A stretch of DNA of 64,000 nt, taken from Epiperipatus broadwayi. Its lineage: Eukaryota; Onychophora; Udeonychophora; Euonychophora; Peripatidae. Under the pieces are notes generated by a model. That model was given only the letters and a program-made list of their open reading frames with translations, searched no databases and was not told the origin of the DNA. This document shows positions 39,458 to 51,939 of the stretch, piece after piece; within the stretch, counting starts at the first letter, position 1; every line of letters begins with the position of its first letter. The translations under genes were made by a program, and so were the position numbers. The DNA is taken from the NCBI GenBank assembly GCA_028023455.1, contig JAQFVV010000014.1:4467336-4531335 (forward strand), read 5' to 3'.

Positions 39458-41094
39458 GGTTGTTTTCTCATCCTTGGTGTTCGCCTTAAGTTGTCGCTAC
39501 TTCTAGGTAAATTCCTAGAAATATACCATTTTACCGGCCTTCACCCAACAAGGAGAAATTTTTCTACGTTATAAATGCAGAAAAGTCCTCACGTTATGTT
39601 GGACAGAGGAGGCGGTGGTGGTGACAGAAGCCAACACAAAGAGACTTCTTTCTATGATAAAACACAGAAAGAGTTCCCAACGGCTGCTGGTTATGGCTTT
39701 TTTTCTATGCTGAAAGCAAAGACAAAAAAATGCCTTGATTGACTGCCATAGTAGTCGATTTTGTTCATCATTTTCTCATAATAGTAGAATATCTATTTTC
39801 TTTGTAGTTTCGTGTGAGAGTGTGTGTATTTGAAGCAGTCATAGTTTTTTTAAATTTGATAAGACGTCTATTTTTTTTAATGTGTTGTAACTTACTTTAC
39901 TGTTGTAAGTTTAGTAATAATGTCCTGAAGATTCCATTATGAAGGGGTAACCCTCAAAAATTGCTTTTAAGGGTGCGAAAGGGGAAAAAAAATTAAAGGA
40001 TCATGCAAAAAGTACCGTTTTTGTGAGAATTCGTCCGTGACCAGTTACTTTTGCTATATATATATATATATACGCACAAACAAAAACAACCCACTGTCTA
40101 ATTATTAGTAATTACTTGTCCAAAAAATAAAATTAGTCGGGTATTTATTTTTTTTTGTTTTGTTACATTTATTATTTCAAAATAAGATTAGTTTTTATAT
40201 CTACACACTAACAAAAACAACCCAGTTCCTGATTAATTACTGTCTTTAAAAAAAAAAAAAAAAGAAAATTCAACGGGGTTTGACTTTTTTCAATGGAGTC
40301 TTTAAATTACGGTTTGTTTGTTTTTATATTTACAAAAAATTTAAAAAAAAAAAAAAAAAAATCAACCCTTTTTTTAATTATAAACTAAAAAAAAAAAACT
40401 TATTATTTTTCTTTTTTTATTTTAGTATTTTAATTACGGTACTTTTATATAGACAGACTTAACAAAAACAACCCACTTTCTGATTCATTACAGTCCCCAA
40501 AAAAAGAAAATGAAAATTAGTCGGGTATCATTTTTCAATTGAGTCTTTTAATGACGGTCATTACTAATAGTAGTCGGGTATCAATTCTAAATTGTAGTAT
40601 ATAAATTACATTACTTTTGATAGATTTAGAATTACATCTTGCTTTTTTAATAAAATGATTGATTTACTCTTGACCAAAAATACCGTAACTTTAAAGACAC
40701 ACACAAACTCAAAAACAATCTAAGATTAATAAACATTGACTTATTACGTCTTGCTTTTGAGTCAAATTATTGATTTACCCTTGCAAAAAAAATACTGTAA
40801 CTTTAAAAAGACACACCTAAAGTCAAAAAAAAAAAAATTCAAAAAAGCCCCGTAACTTTAAAGACACACACACAAACTCAAAAACAAGATAAGATTAATA
40901 AACATTTACAAAAATGAAAAAAACTAACATCATATAATAGTATTAGTTAGTAGAATATTTTATTACAAATCTAAGAAATCAGATCTTTTTAGATCAAATC
41001 GATCATTTAGGTCCGGCCCGGAATCTTTATACGTATATGTTTTTGATTAGCATCAATGCCATCTTAAGGCGAACACAAGGATGAGAATACAACC
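39458..41094. mobile_element. Non-autonomous TIR DNA transposon with 8-bp target duplication
   Basis: GGTTGTTTTCTCATCCTTGG at the left and the complement of GGTTGTATTCTCATCCTTG at the right form terminal inverted repeats of about 33 bp, continuing through GTTCGCCTTAAG with one mismatch and one indel. AATAAATT directly precedes (39450-39457) and directly follows (41095-41102). An 8-bp duplication fits hAT or Merlin; the GG start is unlike the usual hAT CA and closer to Merlin-type ends. No transposase was seen. The interior has three diverged subrepeats starting AACAAAAACAACCCA (about 40078, 40213, 40460), a repeated 'gacacacacaaactcaaaaa' block (about 40697, 40863), and a short ORF near the left end. 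The superfamily is inferred only from the duplication length. Confidence 0.85.
39575..39742 (+). CDS. 55-residue ORF inside the TIR element, unknown
   Basis: An ATG-to-TGA frame encoding MQKSPHVMLDRGGGGG, DRSQHKETSFYDKTQ and KEFPTAAGYGFFSMLKAK, ending KKCLD. Its base and residue composition (glycine run, mixed codons, relatively GC-rich) is more gene-like than its surroundings. I do not recognise the protein. It may be the element's own first exon, a captured host exon, or chance. Confidence 0.35.
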   Translation: MQKSPHVMLDRGGGGGDRSQHKETSFYDKTQKEFPTAAGYGFFSMLKAKTKKCLD

Positions 41095-41102
41095 AATAAA
41101 TT

Positions 41103-44100
41103 CATTTCAAATTTCATAAGAATTACATTTTAAAACTAATTCTTTGGTGATAGATTCCTGATTAAACACCCAAAGATTCATGTGACAAACCTATATCTTA
41201 AATTATTGGCAAGTCCTATCTACTTAACATTTTTTACATACTTTCTGCGAGACAACTTCTCTTCTGATATTAGAGAAGAAATATGTTAAAGAATAGGAAA
41301 TCACTGCAAAAGAATAAACTTGAGTGTGGGCAGTCATATTTCTCATGCAAAATAGTTAAATTTATTTAATAAAAGATAAATATGAGAAAATTATTTAGTT
41401 GTGATATTTCTTAAATATATAAAAGCCACTATGCTCAAATTATTACATTCAAGAGTCAATTTTTTTTTTTTTTTACAAAAGTTATACATAATAATAATTT
41501 CTTAAATTTTTTATGACTATGTAATCTGTAATCTATAATTTTTAATAAAAGGTGTTTTCATTCATAATTTTTATTGCTGGTTTTGTGATCGATTTATAAT
41601 CACAGATGTTCAGCAACTTCAGAAAGGTTAAAACTATTTTTTTTTACAGAAAAGCAAATTTGCAAGTTAGGAAAATGTGAAACAGTTTGAATTTGAGTGT
41701 TTTCTGAACTCATTAATTTTAAAATGGATAACTAATAAATTAACTCCTGTCAGTTACCTGAAAGAAAAATCCTTCACTTGCTAGACATAATAAAAAAAAA
41801 ACCAACATGTTTTGTCTGGATTCGGATATTATCGAGATATAAATTACTAATACATAAAATATTTCCTGGTATATGAATACACATATACTTATAAAGTAAA
41901 AAAATTAAGATTTATAAATGTAAAAAAGCAATGAATTTTTTTTACAAAATTAGTTGGATAGATAGAAAAATTAACAAATAAAGTGAAAAAAGATATAAAA
42001 ATAGAAAAACAGACAAAACAGATAAACTAGCTAAAATAAATCAGCAACATGGATACATATTTTTAGTTATCTTTTTATTAATTAAAAACTTTTTTAAGGG
42101 GATGAGGGAGCTAATTATTTTGCAAGAAAACATCTATAACATTAAAATAAACGGCAGCCCTTACAAAACATTTTAAACACTATTGTAGAAGACATTTATT
42201 ATTATGATTATATTAAAACTAAATTAATTCACACTGTAGTAAATTATTGTCTCAGAAAATTGCTTAATAAAAAACAGCCACAAAATATTTTAAATGTAAG
42301 AGAAGATTAGAAACAAGAAACAGAATACGAAAAGGGGTGGAAAACAGTTATTCAGCCTCTCTTGTTTTAACCTAATTAAGGTGCTGAAAGAGAATGCTAG
42401 AGTTTCCAATATATCACCGGAGCTGACAATGTTGTAAAGAAATGAGAGGGCAAGATCACTTCTGAAAAAAAAAATTACTTAAGACAATAGTTTTCAAAGA
42501 TTTATTTTAACTACCTCATGTGGTTAGGGCTTTCTGGCACTTAACATTCAGTTAACATGTCAATAAATTCTGACAATAAATGACAGCGTAGCACTGCAGG
42601 TGTTTATTTATAAATTTGAGCAAAAAAAATTAAATATACAGGATAAAAATGAATCTTTTTATTATAATGATAGGCTACAATTATCCTTTTAACAAAAAAT
42701 CAAATAGAAGACTTAACAATTTCAGCAAACTTTAGCAAAAATAAATACTTTATTTTTTTATTTAAAAAAAAAAAAGATTAATTATTTTAGCCAGATGTTG
42801 TTTGGAGACTTCTTTTATGTGTATCTTAATAGATTATAAGGTAAGTTAATAAAATAAAGGCTAGTGACTAGGTTTTAATCAAATCTATACCACCAGCTAC
42901 AAAATGTAGATATGAAGTGCTTCTAAGCTTTCTAACAAATAACATCGCACAATTATGCTTTTTTAAAAGCAATTAAACACTCATTAATTTATAAAGCTAG
43001 CCACAAAAGTAATTATTTTAATCAAATAAAATTTTTGATAATGAAATTTATAATGATGAGTGCCAGATTGTAAAATTATTTATATTATTAATAAGCACAC
43101 ACTCAAGTACATAAATATATAAAAGTTTTTAAATAGCTCATTGCAGGACAAAGATTTCTCCAACAGCATTACTTTTCTGAAAACAGACACAGTGAAGAAA
43201 AATATATAATTCAGTAGACATGACCATTATTGAATAGACAGGGTTTGAACATTTTCCTATCTTTGCAATTGTAATTAAATATTGTACTATTTCCATCATC
43301 TAGTTTTAATTGTCAAATGTCTTTAGAAAAATTCAAATTTTACCCAAACTTATTTTCATACATTCACCTGTTAGTAACAACACACAGAATAGTATATAAT
43401 GCAACATTTTTAGTAGTATTATGTCACTCTTTTACTACTGATGTAAACAACGAATATTAGTACTTCATGAGAATTAAAATGAAAACCTTTAAATTCATGT
43501 ATACTGAATTTAAGGTAAAGACTGTAACTAATTAAGCTATTCTAAAAAAAAAGACAATTAGAAGTTTTAAATATTTATTTATGAAGATTCTCCTGATTTC
43601 TATATTTTTAAAGATGATGTTAATGAGTGGTTTCTAAACATTATGATTATCACCATAGATTGATTGATAATGTCATGTGAGTAATTTAAATTTTTTCTTC
43701 TCTATTCAATAGTCTTATTTTCATCTGAATAAACATACCTTCATTTGTACATGCATGGTCTGCTACTCTAAATATATGTTCTTTTAATAATTTTTCAATT
43801 AAATATATGTTTTTTTTAATAATTTTTCAATAGAATGACTTTCACTAATGTATGTTCTATCACATTCATATATTTCATAGATAAAATTTTTGTTTTCAGC
43901 ATTTCAAGTTTAGGTTTTGCAGAGATTAGGATTCTTCATAGTTTTTCCAGTCTTACTTATTACCTCCAGATTTATTCAAATAATGGTTTCTATGAACGAT
44001 AAATTCTCTAACCAAAGCTGATAAAATAACTAAGTAATGGCATTCCATGACTAAGTTGATAATAATTGTCGGTGGTAGTTTTTCACCCTTTTAACACAAT

Positions 44101-44973
44101 TTTTATAATAGTGTCTTAATTTTACAGCTATATTTTAAATTTTAATGAACTGGTATATCATTAAGATGAATAAATTAACATTTAAAAATGTCTTGATACT
44201 TTTAGTAAATTTGTAAACATAAAATTGAGTTTCACTAAATATTTTTCAAATTGTAACTAGTTATACCTATGGAAATAAAAGTCGTAACTTTATCAATTTT
44301 TCATAATGTGAAATAAAATTTATGAGTCTACTTAAAAAGGATTCAAATATGTAATGTCTTTGGTTTTCTCATAAAATAATAATATTGGTCAATGTTACAT
44401 GTTAAATACAATTTATTAACTATCAATTTCATGGTCCCAAGCTACAAATAAAATAAGTGACACAAATAGCTATTTTGGTCTATTCTGATCTAATTAAAGA
44501 CCAATTATTAGTTCTAGACATTGTTCAATTACATTGTTAAAAAAATCTGATCTCATATATAATAGATCAGTCTGTTACAATTGGGATAGACATTTGTTTG
44601 AGGCATGAACTCAGATGGTTGTCATATCAGATCCAATACAAATGCCATCCAAATCTGTGGTATTGTTAAACAAGAGCCTAGGAGAATAGTTCATTCCATT
44701 ACACAATATCATTTCCATTACAAATGTTGACCAATGTGTTGGGGCAAGATCATTTCTATTACAATAATAATATATGCATCATTACTAACAATTGTATGTA
44801 TTTGAAAAAAATTATATAATAATTTTTTAAAATATTTAATAATTAAAACTAGATGATGGAAATAGTTCAACATATAATTAATTATTAATAATTCTATGTT
44901 CTAACAATATATCAGATACATAAAATATAATCTGAAAATCGATATATTCAAACAGATAAAATTAGGCTTTATC
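41103..44973. other. Non-coding AT-rich DNA
   Basis: No gene or intact element recognised in this 3.9 kb; AT-rich, with short homopolymers and no long inverted repeats seen by eye. Confidence 0.45.
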
Positions 44974-45336
<363 letters not shown>

Positions 45337-45499
45337 TAACAACCTAAAAAAAACTCAGAAAAAAAATAAAAAAGTGTTAAAATTCAGAATTGAAGATAAA
45401 TGAAACCAAGAAAATGACAGCCTTGGAAAAAATAAACATTTCCTAAGCCAAACAAGTAAGTATAAAGTATGTTTTATGCTAAATTAGCACACATACCAA

Positions 45500-47280
45500 A
45501 GTTACAAAATGGCATCAGAAACAAAAAGCTTCAAATGGTGCTGAAATAAACAATAGTGGTTCAGAGAAAGACAAGCAAAAACAAACATATGCGAATATCA
45601 CCAAACTACCATATCAGCCACACAGAATGAATGAAAAAATTGTTCCAGCTCAGAATGGGAGATTTAGAAAAGCAACTCAAGGAGCAGAAAACATTAACAT
45701 TGAAACCACTACCAATACTACCGATATATGGATTCAAGAAGAACTATGAGAAATTATACAATTTAATATCACAATCCCAACAAAATCTTTTAAACACATT
45801 CAGAAAGTTTTTTTCAACAAAGTCTTTTGTGCTAGCGGTTATGAACAGAAATCTCTCACTGTATAACTTTCCAAGGAAGTAGCAATATGAAAGCCTGGCA
45901 TTCGGCACACTCTGGAACACAATTGCAACCATTGGAAATCATTCCAACTTCCAGAATATTGTTATTGAGTTTTTCAATGAATATCAGTGAGGGAGATTTG
46001 AAACCCAGATTAAAACCCTGGGAAATTACATCCTGGTCATTGTTGACAAGAACCTACAGAATTACTACATTGGTACAATAAAAAATGCATACTGTGGCTA
46101 CAATATTCAAGATTTTAATAAATTAATACAGCCATTTGAAAAACAATATACATTAAGCCAGTCTACTTAATTGATATCCTTATACCAATAACTAGCAACA
46201 CTTTCAATTTTAAAATAAAAAATAAGAAAAACCATCAATCCAGAAGATATACTGATTCAGATACTTGACCAAAATGCAATATTGACCATCCATATTAAAG
46301 GTTTAAGCCCAAACTGCTTTGCATGTAAAGAGCGTGACCACCGATATCAACAAAAAGAAAAATTAGCAAACAAGCCTCTGCACTTAACAATCGAAAAGAT
46401 AACCAGGTTCAAACCAAAAATAAAAATAAAAACTGTCGAAGAAATACACAAAAATATTCTATCACACACAGCTTTTAAAAATAATGAAGACCAATTAACC
46501 ACAACTCAATGGCAAGAAGAAAAAAAATAACAAATTTGATAATAACAACTGAAAAAGAAGAAAGCATAAATCAAGAGATCAAAAGCCAACATCAACTGCA
46601 AAACAATAAACATGGATGAAAGCCCACCAAATAGATTAATAAAATCATCAGTAAATATAGCAATCGAGTTCAAACCCCAGATAAAAATAAAAGAACAACT
46701 GATAAAACACACCTAAACACATTAGATTTGTCAAACCAAAACATTGGAAAAGATAATATAAACACAGATGCAACACCAACAAATAAATTAATAAAATCAT
46801 GAGTAAACATAAAAATTGGGTTCAAATCCCAAATAAAAACAAAAGAACAACTGGTGAGCACATCTAGCCACACTAGATTTCTCAAAACAAAACAGTGAAC
46901 AAAATAATGAAGAGACAAATAGGATAGAACAAGAAGCAAGACCACACCTCTGAGCTGATCACTATGAAGAAAAGTGATTTTGAACTATCTCAAACAACTA
47001 AAACCAAAAACAACATGGAGGAATTTATGCAAAGTATTGCTCCAAACCTGTCACAAATAATGTAAAAAACATAGAGCAAAGACAAAGACCAGGAAGACCC
47101 CCCCAAAAAGACTAAAAAAAATCAAGTAAGTAAAAACAGAAGGGTTTAATGATGGAGACTCCGATCAAAAATACAAAACAATTGAAACCACTGGCAAAGA
47201 ATATGAACTTCAATATGAAGATTCTCAAAAGTTAACACCAATCCTAAATCAAGGCACCAAGGCCAATACCAGAATATATA
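45500..47280 (+). pseudogene. LINE ORF1 relic with a degenerate zinc knuckle
   Basis: Broken plus-strand frames. One piece (45631-45882) is lysine/leucine rich. Another (46282-46530) holds CFACKERDHRYQQK, which fits a CCHC knuckle (CX2CX4HX4C) whose last cysteine has become lysine. ORF1 proteins of such LINEs bind the element RNA. Frame changes and stops throughout show it is not functional; the extent is approximate. Confidence 0.6.
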
Positions 47281-47292
47281 CTTCTAATAAAT

Positions 47293-50200
47293 GTTAAAAT
47301 TGTTGCAATTAATGTCAGAGATCTAAATTTGACCTCAAAAATTTACAAAATAAAACAATGGATTAAAGATGTGCACACAAATACAACTGTATTTCTTGAG
47401 ACAAAAATTTATGCAGGATCACAAATTAATCCAACAAGATATTTGAACAAAGAGGAATTCACTGCATGCTCTAGGGGCTCTTCTTCTCCAGAAGCAGGCA
47501 CTGGACTATTTATATCTAATAACTGCCCCTTTACAATGTTTAAAATTGATCCACATAGATTCAAATCTACTGATTGCCACCTTTCATCACAACATCATAA
47601 CAATTAATGTGGTTTTTATATATATGCCTATCCAAAGTTACAAAATAGAAACAATAATTACAAATATTAATGTCATTCTAGGTGCTACATCAGATCCAAA
47701 CATTATCATGAGTGATTGTAATTTAATATATCAAGAATTTACAAACTGATGGCTCCATAAAATATCTGTACAACAGGTTAGTGGGTGATGTTTTCTACCA
47801 GAGGCTGCAATATCATTCTGCAATAAACACTTCTCTTCATTAATTGACTTGAGTTTTTATTCTTTAATCCTTCATCATCTAATTAATGATTAAATTCACT
47901 ACGTCAACATTCTCAGACCTCTCAAGGCAAATAATCATGATAGACCTCGACCAAATTCAAACATCACTCTTCCACTAACTAGAACAATGAGTCTTAATTC
48001 TAACAGCTACTACTGAATTCCTGCTCTTGGAATCATACCTTATGATGCAAAAAAAATCCATGGAATGAAATTAGATCCCACACAACAATACCAGGCTGAC
48101 ATAAACATACTTTCCTTTAATATTAATTACATTGTAATGAATCAACCATCCCCATTAAAGCTAATAATGCTTGTAGATCAACTACACAAAAGAATAATGA
48201 TAATTAATCCATCCCATCAAATGCAACAATACATATTTAAGCTCACACATACACATAATAACGTATGTGAAATACTAAAAAAATACCACAAAGTTAAAAA
48301 AAGCAAAATTTGCCTCACATGACCATACACTTGGACCTGAGAATATATATGAGCTTTAGAAAATCCACCCAAAATTAAAGTACCAAAGGTAATTCAAACA
48401 GAAGATGGAATCTATGCAGGCCACAACATGATCAGGTCTATCATCCAATATTTCAAGCAAAGACTCCAAGTCAACAAAGACCTTAAAATTCCATCTTATA
48501 CATTTGGCATGCCAAAAACTAAAACACCATTTACCTGAAAGCTAAGCTAATTACCTTGCCAGAAGCTTGCCTCCTGGATATTCCTGGAATCCCATTATCC
48601 ATTTTAAAACACATGAGTCAATACTCAGTAAAATATATATGTAACTTGTCCAATCATCTAATTAAAAAAATACAGACCCTAGAAGGTGTCTATCCTGTCA
48701 ACATAGTTCCCTACAATAAAAACCAAAAATTTTTTCTTTCACTTGGAGATCTGCATCCAATGTCAATGGGGCCCTTGCCAATCAAAATAATAGAAAAGAT
48801 CATCTAGCAAAAAATTGAATAGTACATAATGTCACTAATATCTGAAGCACAACATACTAAGAAAGGGATCATCAACCATACAAGCAGCATTGCTATTTAA
48901 AGCAGTGCTTACATTAGTTAGAAAAAAAATATAGGCTTATAGCAGTCCAATTCGACATAGAGGCAGCAGTTAATTCAATTAACATCAATATACTATGAGA
49001 AATGTTAAAAAACACCAAAATCCTTAGGACATATCTGTACATTATTGTAAATCTGTCATTAGGTTGAGAAATGCACATATCCTTCAATGGAAGAAACTTA
49101 CCACTCTCCACTCAAACCCAATATTTATTACAGGGATCCCACTCAATTCCCTGTTCTTCATATTCTATATAAATTCTTTCATAGAAATAATACAAAAACA
49201 TTTGGTGGAATTCAATTACCTAAAATGGCACAACATATAACTGGCCTGGCATACATGGACCTCACGGTCTTTCTATCCTTAAAAAACAGATTCCACAATT
49301 AGAAAAAATTCTTCATGATTACATAGCACAATATAAACTGACATTTAACCAAAAAAAGACATGAGCATAGTCATGTTTCACAGGAAGATCATGTATGTCC
49401 ATCTATGAATACAAGCCAACCTCATTCCTGAGTTTTCAATTTCATTTGGGAATTACAGGTATGAGATGTTGGCTGCAAAATAGACTTAAAGAAGAGGAAA
49501 AGTGGATTGCAGACTCCCTCTTGAATACATATCTGTCCATTTTTTCCAAATTACAATTAATCAATCAATTAATAATAACCAAAGTAAGCTACTACGTGCC
49601 AATTATATCATCCTAAAGGCCTTCACTTCAAACATTAGAACAATATTCAGTCAACTCCTCTGGTCCAAAAAACAGTCATGATATCTAATAGGAAGATTTG
49701 TCAGCCACTTATAAAAAATGGACCAAGTTATACAATATTGATATTTTTTACATACAAAAACTAAGAAACACAATAATCAACCTAGTAAAACAATATCCCA
49801 AACTTATGCATCTACCAACAGACCACTTCCAGCAGAAGCATATATTTCATCTGTTATTTATCAATTTAAGACCACAATAGAGATAACAGAACAATATGAA
49901 AACAAATATTCATATTGGGAAGTGTACAATCTAATGAATAAAGATATTGATACTAATGACCCCTGCCTATGCTAGGAATAAATAACAAAATATTAATCAA
50001 GGAATATAAAAGGTTGGTGTTAGAACCCAAGTTTTTCAATTTCATAAAAAAAATGAACATTACCATCATGCCAACAACTTTTTTCTCCATGATGTATGTG
50101 GACATTGATCCATTCTGTAGTCTATGCTATCAGACTGATGAGACATTGGATAATTTAATTTACCCTTTGAGCCAAATAAGACAAATAATGTCTAGCACTT

Positions 50201-50460
50201 ATAGAAAGTCAAACACTACAATGGAGGAAATTATTGCCATGTATCAGAACCAATTAATCCCAAGTATCAGGGCAGCTACATTCATGTGCTATTCATTTTG
50301 GTGTACAAGATGCAGATTTCTGATAGAAAGAAATACTTGGCATTATCCTTTGATGTTCATGAACAAATTAAACCAAATTAAAAGTAGAGACAGAATAATC
50401 ACAAGATCAGATTTATATGTGGTTACTTGTTCATTATTAAAAGAGCAGTCGAGATTGTAG
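47293..50460 (+). pseudogene. LINE ORF2 relic (endonuclease, reverse transcriptase, zinc motif)
   Basis: Starts near MLKIVAINVRDL, the N-terminal part of the APE-like endonuclease that the 27.5 kb copy lacks. FLETKIY follows at about 47393. The GDFN motif has become SDCN (about 47705). In the reverse transcriptase, motif A reads FDIEAAVNSI and the catalytic YMDD reads YMD-L, with one codon lost (about 49250), so activity would be gone. The C-terminal zinc motif is damaged (CSLC retained; partners changed, about 50114). The last frame ends KEQSRL at 50460. Stops and frameshifts split it into about a dozen pieces. Confidence 0.88.
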
Positions 50461-50679
50461 ACAAATACAAAGAGATAGAACTACTAAAAGTCAAATTAAC
50501 TTTATCAAATTTAATTCCAACAATGTAATTTACAAAATAATATGGAATGTCTGTTATTACAAAAAAATTATGTATACAAAATATGTAACTCTATACATTA
50601 ATTCATAAGTTTGGATCAAATAATTGCAATGTAAAACTGTATAAATCAAACATAATTTCTGTAAAACTTTTTTTGAATC

Positions 50680-50685
50680 AATAAA
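50680..50685 (+). terminator. LINE polyadenylation signal AATAAA
   Basis: GAATCAATAAAGTGCC close to the 3' end of the element, about 10 bases before the GAA-rich repeat begins. Confidence 0.7.
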
Positions 50686-50695
50686 GTGCCTTTTA

Positions 50696-50883
50696 AAGAA
50701 GAAGATGAAGAAAAAAAGAGTAGTAGTAGTAAGTAATAGTAGTAATAGTAGTAGTAGTATAGTAGTAGTAATAGTGGTGGTGGCAGTAGTGGTAGTGATG
50801 GTAGTAGTAGTAATAATAGTAATAGTAATAATAATGATGATGATGATGATGATGATAACAATGACAACAACAACAACAACAAC

Positions 50884-50959
<76 letters not shown>
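50696..50959. repeat. Trinucleotide patchwork at the LINE 3' end
   Basis: GAA units, then TAG/AGT units with GTG variants, GAT units, AAC units, AAT units and finally ATT units. Each block differs from the next by one base or by strand phase. The poly-Val/Leu/Ser frames here are artefacts. Confidence 0.9.
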
Positions 50960-51079
50960 CACTACAATGATATGAGAGAAATATGATCATATAGAGTACA
51001 TACAAGCAAGAAATGAAATCATTTTAAAGAAAAGAAACAACAAATAAAATTTTTATTGTTATTAACATATTATCTATAT

Positions 51080-51931
51080 CAGTGGTCTTCAACCTTTTCA
51101 CACCTGTGGACCGGTAAAAGTAAGGATAAGATTTTGCGGACCAGCAGAAGTTTACAGATAAATTTTTATTTGGGGGGGCGGGGATGAGAAATACATTGTC
51201 AGCACTGAGACAAAAAATAGACACCAAAGTTATTTTTTGTTTGTTTTTATTTTTTAAAAAAGGTAACAGAAATTGGTTTTAAAAATAAAAGTTTTAGTAT
51301 TTTAATGGTATACAAATAAAGCCTAAAAAAAATATTGCCTTATAGGCCAAAAAAAAGTGGGCATATTTTTAAACAAAAAAAAAAAAGATGAAACTTGAAA
51401 AAGTCAAAAGTTTTGATCTTACTATATTTTGGGGTGGTGGGGGTGTATTGAGAAATACTTTGCAAAAGTTAGAAACAGAACTTATTTTTTGGTTTTTATT
51501 TTTAAAAAAAGGTAATAAGCCTTATAGCCAAAAAAAAAAACACTAAAAATGAAATATTAAAAGAGAGAGTAGAAAAAATTTAAGAGATCAAAAAAAGTCA
51601 CGTTACATTTTATTGTTTTAACAATGCTGACAAGCAGCCATGATTGGCTATCAAAAGACAACTGGAGTTTGTGTAAAAAAAACTTTCTACCCCCCCCCCC
51701 ATAAACACGTGTGATAAATACAAAAACAAATTAATTTATGTATGATTGATTAGATTTTGTGGTATTTTTGTTCTGTTTCTTTTTTTTTAATAAATGTGAT
51801 GAAAAAATAAATAAAAATTGTTCATATTAATTAAAAGTTTAAAATCTTATTATTTTGTTATTATAAGCTTTCTTGCAGTCTAGCTGCGGACTGACAGACA
51901 ACCTCTGCAGCCCGGTGGTTGAAGACCACTG
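51080..51931. mobile_element. Non-autonomous hAT-type transposon, 852 bp
   Basis: CAGTGGTCTTCAACC starts the element and its exact complement GGTTGAAGACCACTG ends it. ATCTATAT is present directly before (51072-51079) and after (51932-51939), a perfect 8-bp target duplication. The CAGTGGT end and 8-bp duplication are typical of hAT elements. There is no transposase. The interior is A/T- and G-rich with a diverged internal duplication: about 51170-51350 resembles 51425-51540 (G-rich run, 'gagaaatac', 'aaaaaaggtaa', 'gccttatag'). Confidence 0.93.
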
Positions 51932-51939
51932 ATCTATAT

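Larger units (their letters stand above)
45344..50691 (+). mobile_element. Near full-length but inactive LINE, diverged relative of the 27.5 kb copy
   Basis: About 5.3 kb on the plus strand with the complete layout: 5' UTR, ORF1 relic, ORF2 relic and a 3' UTR ending in AATAAAG. Many stops and frameshifts make it dead. ORF2 pieces align along their length with the LINE at 27467-30854 at protein level (for example TKIYAGSQINPTRYL against TKIYSSSQIDPSKYL), so it is a related but distinct family. It is bordered by (TAA)n on the 5' side and a trinucleotide patchwork on the 3' side. Confidence 0.88.
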
